Positions 1-6,429 of a DNA stretch of 7,751 nt are shown piece by piece (the first letter of the stretch is position 1; the number at the start of each line of letters is the position of its first letter). The position numbers were made by a program, and so were the translations under genes. Under the pieces are notes generated by a model. That model was given only the letters and a program-made list of their open reading frames with translations. It made no database searches and was not told the DNA's origin. The stretch is from Lachnospiraceae bacterium (GTDB taxonomy: Bacteria; Bacillota; Clostridia; Lachnospirales; Lachnospiraceae), in assembly GCA_029068665.1 (NCBI GenBank), contig JAIECC010000143.1, forward strand, positions 1 through 7,751, read 5' to 3'.

Positions 1-564
1 GGGTGTAGATAATGCAGGTGCCTCTGTAGCAGGAGCTTCTGTGGCTTCTGTTGGCGCCGGTGCCCCTTCGAATTTCAGATTCACAGTCTTAACAACCGTA
101 TAGGTCATTCCATCTTTCACGTATTCCACATTGAATTCTACCGCCTGATAGCCGGTGGCCACATCACTGCGGACCATAAAATTATAATTTGCCGCTAATT
201 CTTTGGTTGTTTCATTTCCTTCCACTACCATGTAAGCCGCATCATTGGTTTCAAACGGAAAATGCTCCGAAATCACTGGTGAAATACTGGTTATGTAGCC
301 GTCACCTTTGATCTTTGCAACAAATCCTACGGTGGCATTTTCTCCATATCTGGCTGCCGGAGCATTCAGTCCGGTAAGCATAATATCGGAATCCTTGCCC
401 ATGACTGCCATTTTTTCATCTTCCGTTGAATTACCGCCATTTTGTGCAGAAAAAACATAACTCATATTTTTCGGTGCAGTAAAACCGCATACCGGAACGG
501 CCAGTAATGCACTCATTGCAATGATTCCTATTGTTTTTCCTATCCTTTTACCATACTTTCTCAT
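1..564 (-). CDS. Secreted protein with Thr/Glu/Ala/Pro-rich linker, partial (3' end outside window)
   Basis: The first 188 codons are present and the frame is still open at the left edge. The ATG is preceded by AGGAGG (579-574) with a 9-base spacer, inside the end of the ABC ATPase gene, and it begins only 4 bases after that gene's stop, so the two are probably cotranscribed. The N-terminus is a signal peptide: basic residues 2-10 (RKYGKRIGK), then a hydrophobic core at about 11-28. Cys26 is not in a good lipobox (VPVC), so a lipoprotein is unlikely. Residues about 60-166 look like a beta-rich extracellular domain, with alternating hydrophobic residues and a segment NYNFMVRSDVATGYQAVEF. This pattern resembles the S-layer-like/NEW3 domains found beside MacB-type ATPases in Clostridia, which is inference. 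Residues 168-186 are a low-complexity linker with repeated TEAP/TEA units, leading to an unseen C-terminal part. The exact function is unknown. Confidence 0.8.
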   Translation of the reverse strand, partial: MRKYGKRIGKTIGIIAMSALLAVPVCGFTAPKNMSYVFSAQNGGNSTEDEKMAVMGKDSDIMLTGLNAPAARYGENATVGFVAKIKGDGYITSISPVISEHFPFETNDAAYMVVEGNETTKELAANYNFMVRSDVATGYQAVEFNVEYVKDGMTYTVVKTVNLKFEGAPAPTEATEAPATEAPALSTP

Positions 565-568
565 TCTT

Positions 569-1306
569 TTATTCCTCCTGGCCCACTGCCGCGCTGGTTC
601 TCCATTTTGAAGTATTATCCTCAATCTCTGTAATTTTTCCATCCTTAATATGAATAATCCGGTCTGCATAAGAGGCCAGCTGATTATCATGGGTTACCAT
701 AACCAAAGTCTTCCGGTGCTTGTTCACTACATTCCGCATCAGATTCATCATTTCCGCCGATGTAACAGAATCCAGATTACCGGTAGGCTCATCTGCAAAC
801 ACAATATCCGGATTTAGCACCAATGCCCTTGCCATACCTACCCGCTGCTGCTGACCGCCGGACATCTGATTGGGACGGTGCTTTTTGTGCTTTTCCAGTC
901 CTACCAGCCTAATCATCCGTTCTGCCCGTTTCATCCGTTCCTTTTTCGGAACCCCGCGAAAGCTAAGGGGTAATGCCACATTCTCGATTGCATTCATGGT
1001 TCCCATCAGATTAAAGGACTGAAAAATAAACCCTACATGCTCTCTTCGAAATGTAACCAATTGATTCTCATTCAGCTTTTCAATATGCCTTCCACGAATG
1101 GCAATCTGCCCTTTTGTGGGATGCTCCAGTCCTGCCAGCATATTTAACAAGGTAGACTTACCGGAGCCGGACGTACCTACAATGGCACAAAATTCTCCTT
1201 CATATACCTTGAAAGAAACACCATTCAATGCCCGGACCCTGTTGGTACCGATCTTATAGATTTTATACAGGTCTTCTACCTCTACCACTACTTTCCGCTC
1301 GTCCAA
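569..1306 (-). CDS. ABC transporter ATP-binding protein, MacB/LolD/FtsE-like
   Basis: This 245-residue protein is a complete ABC ATPase that would hydrolyse ATP on the cytoplasmic face to drive a membrane permease. Visible motifs in order: Walker A GTSGSGKST (44-52), Q-loop FIFQSFNL (93-100), signature MSGGQ (148-152, Met in place of the usual Leu), Walker B IVFADEP (168-174), D-loop TGNLD (175-179) and switch His in VTHD (204-207). The ADEPTGNLD block is typical of the MacB/LolD/FtsE group, whose members power FtsX-like permeases for export, lipoprotein release or cell-envelope signalling. The start is TTG, with AAGGAGGG 6 bases upstream. The next in-frame Met (56) lies after Walker A, so the TTG start is well supported. 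The secreted-protein gene follows after 4 bases, and a permease gene would be expected further downstream outside the window. The substrate cannot be told from the ATPase. Confidence 0.95.
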   Translation of the reverse strand: MDERKVVVEVEDLYKIYKIGTNRVRALNGVSFKVYEGEFCAIVGTSGSGKSTLLNMLAGLEHPTKGQIAIRGRHIEKLNENQLVTFRREHVGFIFQSFNLMGTMNAIENVALPLSFRGVPKKERMKRAERMIRLVGLEKHKKHRPNQMSGGQQQRVGMARALVLNPDIVFADEPTGNLDSVTSAEMMNLMRNVVNKHRKTLVMVTHDNQLASYADRIIHIKDGKITEIEDNTSKWRTSAAVGQEE

Positions 1307-1312
1307 CCTCTT

Positions 1313-1320
1313 CCCTCCTT
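1313..1320 (-). promoter_or_regulatory. Ribosome binding site supporting a TTG start
   Basis: AAGGAGGG lies 6 bases upstream of the TTG at 1306. It decides the start of the ABC ATPase, because no ATG exists in frame before the Walker A motif. Confidence 0.8.
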
Positions 1321-1337
1321 ATATTCCTTTATCTGGT

Positions 1338-1346
1338 AGTATAGCA
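1338..1346 (-). promoter_or_regulatory. Candidate extended -10 promoter for the ABC ATPase/secreted-protein operon
   Basis: On the minus strand the sequence TGCTATACT matches an extended -10 element (TGn plus TATACT). It sits about 32 bases before the TTG start and upstream of its ribosome binding site. No good -35 box is seen at 16-18 bases, which an extended -10 can tolerate. A perfect 5-bp inverted repeat, ATAGC-TGT-GCTAT (1353-1341), overlaps the -10 and could be an operator half-site or chance. No terminator is visible after degV, so read-through from that gene is also possible. Confidence 0.4.
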
Positions 1347-1399
1347 CAGCTATCATACACAAGATATAGTAGAAAATGCTCGAATTCCTTAACTTTTTC

Positions 1400-2278
1400 T
1401 TACAACCACTCTTTATATCTTGACTCCTCATCCAGAAACACCACACCGATTATACCGGTACCGGTATGGGCACCAATGGCACAGCCTACAAAATTCTCAA
1501 TAAAGTCTACCTCACCATAAACTTCCTTTATCATTTCCTCTACCTGCTTCATAGTGCCGTAATCATCTCCGTGACAGATGCCATATAACTGTTCTCCCGG
1601 ATTTTTGCATATTTCTCCGATCATTTCCACAATTCTCCGTAAGGACTTGCTTCGTCCCCGTACCTTCTCAATTGCCTTTAGGGAACCATTCTCATCCATA
1701 TGAATAATGGGCTTAATATCCAAAACACCGCCTACTACCATACTGGTCCGGCTTAACCTCCCGCCCTTATACAGGTATTCCAAGGTCTGTACCGTAATCA
1801 GATGCTTGATATGATCCCGATGATATTCCAAAGCCGCAATAACTGTATCCCGGTCTGCTCCATGCTCCTGCATTCGCAGAGCATAATACACCAAAAGACC
1901 AAAGCCCATGGATGCGCACTTAGAATCCACAATTGTCAGATCCCACTCCGGAAATTCTTCCAGCAGTTCCTCCTTTGCCATACGGGCTGCGTTAAAGGTT
2001 CCTGCCAGTCCGGTGGAAAAGCATACATAAATCACAGGTTCTCCTCGCTCCGCATAAGGCCGGAAGTGCTCCAGAAACATATGGGTATTGATATGATAAG
2101 TAGAAATCTCTGCATTCTCTCTCTGCTTCTGATAAAATTCCTCCGGAAATATGGTTTCACCATCAAAATAATCGATTCCCTCCACCACAACCGGCGTAGG
2201 AATTACATGAAGCTTATATTTCTCTATAATTTCCTTTGGCATGTCTGTTGCCGAATCTGTAATAATCGTATAATTCAT
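1400..2278 (-). CDS. DegV family fatty-acid-binding protein (FakB-like)
   Basis: This 292-residue protein has the usual DegV length. DegV/FakB proteins are cytoplasmic carriers that hold a fatty acid while the kinase FakA phosphorylates its carboxylate, so that exogenous fatty acids can enter phospholipids. Family landmarks in order: ITDSATDMP (6-14), a Ser/Thr site at 59-60 (ISTYHIN), CFSTGLAGTF (86-95, the usual SSGLSGT loop), IVDSKCASMGFGLLV (116-130), the hallmark YLYKGGRLSR (168-177), IKPII (188-192) and the C-terminal IGAHTGTGIIGVVF (268-281) containing the fatty-acid-site His271. ATG is preceded by AGGAGAG (2288-2282). The gene starts 60 bases after nadE ends with no hairpin between, so cotranscription is likely, although I know of no direct pathway link. 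No fakA-like kinase is in view, so which acyl chain it binds and whether it partners FakA remain inference. Confidence 0.93.
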   Translation of the reverse strand: MNYTIITDSATDMPKEIIEKYKLHVIPTPVVVEGIDYFDGETIFPEEFYQKQRENAEISTYHINTHMFLEHFRPYAERGEPVIYVCFSTGLAGTFNAARMAKEELLEEFPEWDLTIVDSKCASMGFGLLVYYALRMQEHGADRDTVIAALEYHRDHIKHLITVQTLEYLYKGGRLSRTSMVVGGVLDIKPIIHMDENGSLKAIEKVRGRSKSLRRIVEMIGEICKNPGEQLYGICHGDDYGTMKQVEEMIKEVYGEVDFIENFVGCAIGAHTGTGIIGVVFLDEESRYKEWL

Positions 2279-2338
2279 TTGCTCTCCTAACTGCTCCAGC
2301 TATTACTTTAAGCCGTTTTCTCTATTGTTTCCGCAATT

Positions 2339-4255
2339 CTATTCTTTTAAGCACTCCAGTTCCTTCATCCATAAGGCAACACTGGCATCACTTGGCATCC
2401 TCCAGTCTCCCCGGGGTGACAAGGCAACCGTACCCACCTTTGGACCGTCCGGTACACAGGAACGCTTAAACTGCTGACTGAAAAACCGCCAGTAGAATTT
2501 CTTCAGCCATTTTAAAATGATTTCCTTTGCGTAAGTCTCCTGAAATGCCTGCTGGGCAATCCGGTATATTTTAGCCGGAGAAAATCCAAATCGCATCATA
2601 TAATACAGGAAAAAGTCATGGAGTTCATAAGGTCCCACCACATCCTCCGTTTTCTGCACAATCTGCCCATGCTCTGCCGGAAGCAGTTCCGGACTGACAG
2701 GAGTATCCAGTACATCCAGCAATACTCTTGTCAATGAGTCTGAGCCACAGGTATCCGCCACATATCGTACCAGATGACGCACCAGCGTTTTGGGAATGGA
2801 AGCGTTTACCCCATACATGGACATATGATCTCCATTGTAGGTTGCCCAGCCCAGAGCCAGTTCTGATAAATCACCGGTTCCGATTACAATCCCATTGGTC
2901 TGATTTGCCATATCCATCAGAATCTGTGTCCGCTCTCTTGCCTGGCTATTCTCATAAGTAATGTCATGAACACTCTTATCATGTCCTATATCCATAAAAT
3001 GCTGATCCACAGCCTTTACAATACTGATTTCCTGCAAGGTTATTCCCAATGCCGCCCCCATATCCAGTGCATTCTGATAAGTACGGTCCGTGGTACCATA
3101 GCCCGGCATGGTGATTCCAAGAATATTCTTATGCTCCAGACCTGCCAGGTCAAAGGCTCTTGCCGTTACCAGAAGCGCAAGGGTAGAGTCCAGTCCCCCG
3201 GAAAGCCCGATGACTGCGCTTTGGCAGCCGGTATGCTGAAGCCGTTTCTTCAAGCCCATTGCCTGCAGGGTAAATATTTCTTCACAACGCTCTGCCCGTT
3301 CTTCCGGATTGGAAGGAATAAATGGTGTCCGGGCAAAGCTTCTGCTCAACTCCGTTTCCTCCAATTCCATATCAAAATCCACGATTCTATAGTTATCTGC
3401 CCCGGCCAATTCATAGGTATTCATCCGGCGGCGTTCTGCTGACAGCTTCTTAATATCAATTTCCGTAGTAATCATCTCATTGGTAAACCGTCTGCTTTCT
3501 GCAAGGATGGCTCCGTTCTCACTGATCATGTTGTGACCACTGAATACCACATCCGTAGTAGATTCTCCCTCTCCTGCATCTGCATAAATATAAGCACTGA
3601 CCGTCCGGGCCGCCTGAGCGCTTACCAACTGTCTCCGATATGCCTCCTTGGCCGTCACTTCCACACTGGCAGATGGATTACAGATAACCGTTGCCCCTGC
3701 CGTGGTATGCTCTACAGATGGTGGATTCGGAACCCACAAATCCTCGCAAATTTCACAGCCAATCGTAAACTCCGGCATCTGCCTGCATCGAAATAGCAGT
3801 CGGCTGCCAAAGGGTACTGGCTGTCCATCTATGGATATCATTCTGACCGTCTGGTTCCCTTTTGCAAAATGCCGTGCCTCATAAAACTCCGAATAATTAG
3901 GCAGACAGGTCTTGGGAATCATCCCCAACAGCCTTCCTCCGCCAAAAAATGCCGCTGTATTATAAAGCTTGCAGTCTACAGAAACCGGAAGTCCAAGCAT
4001 AACATAAATCGGCAGTTCCTTTGTCTGTTCCATCACCCAAAGCAATCCCTGCAATGCCCCCTCTAATAAGGTACTTTGCAGAAACAAATCTCCACAGGTA
4101 TATCCGGTCATACACAATTCCGGCAACACCAACAGCTTCACGCCCTGATTCACGGCCTTTTTAATCTCAGTCAAAATCTGTTCCCGGTTGTATTCACAAT
4201 CTGCCACTTTAATGCAGGGAGTTGCCGCCCCGACCTTAATGTATCCATCCTTCAT
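2339..4255 (-). CDS. nadE: Glutamine-dependent NAD+ synthetase
   Basis: This enzyme converts deamido-NAD+ to NAD+ using ATP and ammonia released from glutamine, the last step of NAD+ synthesis in the cytoplasm. With the preferred start it has 638 residues, normal for the two-domain bacterial form. The N-terminal nitrilase-type glutaminase (about 5-270) shows the triad Glu46 (LPELCMTGY), Lys115 (IPKTCLPNY) and Cys170 (GCEICEDLW). The C-terminal synthetase shows the ATP pyrophosphatase P-loop SGGLDS (352-357) and GTGDLSELALGW (459-470), ending with the conserved FFSQQFKRSC and PKVGTVALSPRGDWRMPSDA blocks. Two ATGs are possible, at 4261 and 4255. GAGG at 4266-4263 lies only 1 base from the first but 7 from the second, so I chose 4255 (protein beginning MKDG). 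It follows the dapB terminator, so it probably has its own promoter, and degV follows on the same strand. No catalytic residue is missing. Confidence 0.97.
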   Translation of the reverse strand: MKDGYIKVGAATPCIKVADCEYNREQILTEIKKAVNQGVKLLVLPELCMTGYTCGDLFLQSTLLEGALQGLLWVMEQTKELPIYVMLGLPVSVDCKLYNTAAFFGGGRLLGMIPKTCLPNYSEFYEARHFAKGNQTVRMISIDGQPVPFGSRLLFRCRQMPEFTIGCEICEDLWVPNPPSVEHTTAGATVICNPSASVEVTAKEAYRRQLVSAQAARTVSAYIYADAGEGESTTDVVFSGHNMISENGAILAESRRFTNEMITTEIDIKKLSAERRRMNTYELAGADNYRIVDFDMELEETELSRSFARTPFIPSNPEERAERCEEIFTLQAMGLKKRLQHTGCQSAVIGLSGGLDSTLALLVTARAFDLAGLEHKNILGITMPGYGTTDRTYQNALDMGAALGITLQEISIVKAVDQHFMDIGHDKSVHDITYENSQARERTQILMDMANQTNGIVIGTGDLSELALGWATYNGDHMSMYGVNASIPKTLVRHLVRYVADTCGSDSLTRVLLDVLDTPVSPELLPAEHGQIVQKTEDVVGPYELHDFFLYYMMRFGFSPAKIYRIAQQAFQETYAKEIILKWLKKFYWRFFSQQFKRSCVPDGPKVGTVALSPRGDWRMPSDASVALWMKELECLKE

Positions 4256-4262
4256 TGTCATT

Positions 4263-4266
4263 CCTC
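4263..4266 (-). promoter_or_regulatory. Ribosome binding site deciding the nadE start
   Basis: The GAGG core is separated by 7 bases from the ATG at 4255 but by only 1 base from the ATG at 4261, which favours the shorter 638-residue product. Confidence 0.6.
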
Positions 4267-4305
4267 ACTTTTTATGCAACAATATGATTCTATCTATTTT
4301 AATAC

Positions 4306-4344
4306 AAATCAGCCGTATCTGCAACTGACAGATACGGCTGATTT
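4306..4344 (-). terminator. Intrinsic terminator after dapB
   Basis: A perfect 16-bp inverted repeat (4306-4321 with 4329-4344) encloses a 7-base loop. It starts 26 bases after the dapB stop. On the minus strand the arm ends GATTT followed by GTATT, a modest U-tract. On the plus strand the right arm runs into TTTTTG, so the hairpin could work in both directions, though no plus-strand gene needs it. It separates the dapAB unit from nadE. A weak promoter for nadE may overlap its end (TTGCAG, 17 bases, TAAAAT at about 4303-4298), but the -35 match is poor. Confidence 0.8.
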
Positions 4345-4370
4345 TTGACAATCTGCAACCATACGGTTAT

Positions 4371-5126
4371 TTATGCAATTACATCACTCATGTTATAAAG
4401 TCCCGGTGCTTTACCGGCCAGGAACTTTCCTGCCTCTACCGCACCCTTAGCAAATACAGCCTTACTGTACGCCGTATGCTTGATTTCAATCACTTCATCC
4501 GTTCCGGCAAAAATCACCTCATGTTCTCCCACAATGGTGCCGCCACGAACAGCTGAAATGCCTAATTCCTTTCCATCCCGCTTTTCTCTCCGCTGGCTGC
4601 GGTCATAGATGTACTCATACCTGTGATCCATGGCTTCATTAATGGAATCTGCCAGTGCAATGGCAGTTCCCGACGGAGCATCCAGTTTCAGGTTGTGATG
4701 TTTCTCAACAATTTCAATATCATAGCCTGCCGGCGCGAATACCTTCGCTGCATCCTGAAGCAGCTTCATGATTGTATTAATACCCAGGGACATATTGGCA
4801 GACTTTAAAATCGCCACCTTCTTTGATGCAGCCTCCACATGTGCCAATTGTTCTTCGGATAAACCGGTAGTACATAATACCACCGGAATCTGCTTTTCTA
4901 CTGCATAATCCAATAAGGCATCCACTGCCCCGGCAGTAGAAAAATCAATGATAACATCTGCCTTTATGTTACATGCTGTAATATCGGAAAATACAGGATA
5001 GGGATTGCTGCCATTATCATACACATCAATACCTGCTGCCATTTCGGTCTGGGCATCTTCTGCTACAATACCGGAAATCACCTGTCCCATTTTACCGTTA
5101 CATCCATGCATAATCATTTTAATCAT
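4371..5126 (-). CDS. dapB: 4-hydroxy-tetrahydrodipicolinate reductase
   Basis: DapB reduces the DapA product to tetrahydrodipicolinate with NAD(P)H, on the route to meso-diaminopimelate and lysine. The preferred product has 251 residues. It shows the Rossmann nucleotide-binding loop GCNGKMG (8-14), DFSTAGA (61-67), CTTGL (85-89), SANMSLGIN (109-117), the catalytic/substrate motif EKHHNLKLDAPSGTA (141-155; His143, His144, Lys147), VRGGTIVGEHEVIFAG (193-208) and the conserved tail GLYNMSDVI. The frame is open upstream to an ATG at 5165 inside the end of dapA, which would add 13 residues. I reject that start because GGGAGG (5140-5135) sits 8 bases before the ATG at 5126, and the protein then begins MIKMIMHGCNG, as the family does. 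It follows dapA after 25 bases, so the two are cotranscribed and share the lysine riboswitch. Confidence 0.97.
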   Translation of the reverse strand: MIKMIMHGCNGKMGQVISGIVAEDAQTEMAAGIDVYDNGSNPYPVFSDITACNIKADVIIDFSTAGAVDALLDYAVEKQIPVVLCTTGLSEEQLAHVEAASKKVAILKSANMSLGINTIMKLLQDAAKVFAPAGYDIEIVEKHHNLKLDAPSGTAIALADSINEAMDHRYEYIYDRSQRREKRDGKELGISAVRGGTIVGEHEVIFAGTDEVIEIKHTAYSKAVFAKGAVEAGKFLAGKAPGLYNMSDVIA

Positions 5127-5134
5127 GCTTATTT

Positions 5135-5140
5135 CCTCCC
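5135..5140 (-). promoter_or_regulatory. Ribosome binding site deciding the dapB start
   Basis: GGGAGG lies 8 bases upstream of the ATG at 5126, in the short dapA-dapB gap. The longer in-frame ATG at 5165 has no comparable site. Confidence 0.8.
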
Positions 5141-5151
5141 GTTTCACTATT

Positions 5152-6036
5152 TTAAAGGAGTCCATACTCCGTCATTGCTTTCCGTAAGCGTTCTACGTTC
5201 TGTGGCTCCATTTCCGTCATTGGCATCCGTAAGGTTCCGCCACACAGCCCCATTAATTCCACTGCCTTTTTCACCGGAATCGGATTTACTTCACAGAACA
5301 AGGCATTACACAAATTGATCGCCTTTAACTGCAATTCCAGAGAGCCCTGTGTGTCACCCTCCAAATACTTCTTCACCAATAAATGAGTATCCTTTGGAAT
5401 CACATTGGAAGTAACGGAAATAACGCCTTTTCCTCCTAAGGAAAGAATCGGCACGATCTGGTCATCATTACCGGAATATAAATCAATACATCCGTCTGCC
5501 AGACTCATCAGCTTGGCAACCTGTGAAATGTTACCGCTTGCCTCCTTGATTGCCACAATATTCTCTACATTTTTTGCCAACTCAACAGCAGTCTCCGGCT
5601 GAATGTTACATCCGGTACGGCTTGGTACATTATACATGATAATCGGAAGCTTTACGGAATTTGCAATTGCCGTATAATGAGCAATCAACCCCTTCTGTGT
5701 TGCCTTATTATAATACGGGGTAACCACCAGCAGGGCATCTGCGCCATACTTTTCTGCTTCCGTTGACAGATAAATAGCGGTTTCTGTACAGTTGGAACCG
5801 GTTCCTGCCACTACCGGAACTCTTCCTCCAACATATTCAATACATTTCTGTATACACTCCAAATGCTCTTCATGGGTCAGAGTGGAAGCTTCACCAGTGG
5901 TGCCACAGATAATAATCGCATCCGTACCATTCTCAATCTGAAAATCCACTAACTCCTTCAACTTACCAAAATCCACCGCTCCATCTTCCTGAAATGGTGT
6001 CACTAATGCAACGCCTGCTCCTTCAAAAATCGACAT
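5152..6036 (-). CDS. dapA: 4-hydroxy-tetrahydrodipicolinate synthase
   Basis: DapA condenses pyruvate with aspartate semialdehyde, the first committed step to diaminopimelate and lysine. The 294-residue protein is full length for this TIM-barrel aldolase family. Key residues are visible: GTTGEASTL (45-53; Thr46/Thr47), the proton-relay Tyr109 in TPYYNK (106-111), Tyr135 in MYNVPSRTG (134-142), the carboxylate-binding Arg140 and the Schiff-base Lys164 in AIKEASG (162-168). ATG is preceded by AGGAGG (6052-6047) with a 10-base spacer. Upstream is a lysine riboswitch with a terminator, so transcription into dapA should fall when lysine is abundant. dapB follows immediately. No residue looks abnormal. 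I have not judged feedback inhibition by lysine from the sequence. Confidence 0.98.
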   Translation of the reverse strand: MSIFEGAGVALVTPFQEDGAVDFGKLKELVDFQIENGTDAIIICGTTGEASTLTHEEHLECIQKCIEYVGGRVPVVAGTGSNCTETAIYLSTEAEKYGADALLVVTPYYNKATQKGLIAHYTAIANSVKLPIIMYNVPSRTGCNIQPETAVELAKNVENIVAIKEASGNISQVAKLMSLADGCIDLYSGNDDQIVPILSLGGKGVISVTSNVIPKDTHLLVKKYLEGDTQGSLELQLKAINLCNALFCEVNPIPVKKAVELMGLCGGTLRMPMTEMEPQNVERLRKAMTEYGLL

Positions 6037-6128
6037 CTTATTGATTCCTCCTTTTCATTATCAAGTAGTGGGACCTTTCATACCATTCAGAAACCTGCCA
6101 TCAGCAGCTTTTCTGCATACTATCACAT
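6037..6128 (-). other. dapA leader between the terminator and the coding region
   Basis: The 393-base gap between dapA and the adenosyltransferase gene is filled by the promoter, aptamer, antiterminator and terminator listed separately. This last part holds the dapA ribosome binding site AGGAGG (6052-6047) and no other element or small gene that I can support. Confidence 0.5.
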
Positions 6129-6156
6129 AAGAAAAGGCCGGCATGGAAGCCGACCT
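6129..6156 (-). terminator. Riboswitch-controlled intrinsic terminator upstream of dapA
   Basis: The stem AGGTCGGC (6156-6149) pairs with GCCGGCCT (6142-6135), 8 bp with one G-T pair, around a 6-base loop. It is followed by TTTTCTT (6135-6129), counting the last paired T. It lies just after the lysine aptamer and about 90 bases before dapA, the standard arrangement for transcription attenuation. Confidence 0.85.
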
Positions 6157-6187
6157 AAAAATCCTACATAGTCTGTAGTAATTCCAG
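6155..6187 (-). promoter_or_regulatory. Candidate antiterminator hairpin of the lysine riboswitch
   Basis: Bases 6187-6175 can pair with 6167-6155 at 11 of 13 positions (two G-T pairs, two mismatches) around a 7-base loop. The hairpin uses the last two bases of the P1 3' strand (6187-6186) and the first two of the terminator arm (6156-6155). It could therefore form only when P1 and the terminator are not formed, as the off-ligand state requires. This is inference from hand pairing, without energy calculation. Confidence 0.45.
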
Positions 6188-6342
6188 TAGCCCTCCATCT
6201 TACGATGACAGTCATACAGTTGTTCACTGTATGCCCAGAAGCTTATCCATAAGGGGATAAGTTCTTCGGCAAGCCTTCCTTCGCTTTCTTCACCCGCACC
6301 TTACTGCGTCCCAAAGCTACTATTAAGTCCTGCGCCTCTACT
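6186..6342 (-). promoter_or_regulatory. Lysine riboswitch (L-box) aptamer
   Basis: The leader RNA carries L-box landmarks in the correct order. These are AGTAGAGGCGC at the 5' end, AGTAGC then GGGACGCAG, GCCGAAG (6270-6264), a CTGTC-like segment, and GATGGAGGGCTACT at the 3' end. P1 is formed by AGTAG (6342-6338) with CTACT (6190-6186). Internal helices are clear: CTTATCC/GGATAAG (6261-6255 with 6248-6242), CATACAGT/ACTGTATG (6233-6226 with 6220-6213) and CATC/GATG closed by a GTAA tetraloop (6207-6196). The L-box binds lysine and, when bound, favours the downstream terminator, lowering dapA-dapB expression. Position before dapA agrees with this role. The family call rests on my memory of the consensus and was not searched. 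Confidence 0.92.
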
Positions 6343-6365
6343 TTTCACATTATTCTGCTTTGTTT

Positions 6366-6394
6366 ATCGTATCACTCAGCCTGCACAGTGTCAA
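6366..6394 (-). promoter_or_regulatory. Sigma-A-type promoter for the riboswitch-dapA-dapB transcript
   Basis: A perfect -35 TTGACA (6394-6389) is followed after 17 bases by a -10 TACGAT (6371-6366). The predicted start near 6359 would place about 17 bases of RNA before the aptamer P1 helix. No clear terminator separates it from the adenosyltransferase gene ending at 6430, so read-through is possible. Confidence 0.8.
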
Positions 6395-6429
6395 TCCTAA
6401 AATCAACTTTACATGCATTTTCTTCTGCA

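Noticed and set aside
13..51. Repeated GCTTCTGT-like units at the left edge as a DNA repeat or CRISPR
   Set aside because: The repetition follows from the TEA/TEAP protein linker of the secreted protein. It has no spacer structure.
1802..2290. Plus-strand open frame of 162 codons opposite degV
   Set aside because: It lies wholly over the minus-strand degV, whose family motifs are clear. Its translation shows no recognisable domain and no good ribosome binding site. Other plus-strand frames opposite nadE, dapA, dapB and the SSB-like gene are shadows in the same way.
4371..5165. Longer dapB with 13 extra N-terminal residues starting inside dapA
   Set aside because: The ATG at 5126 has GGGAGG at an 8-base spacing and gives the normal family N-terminus. 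The upstream ATG lacks a comparable site.
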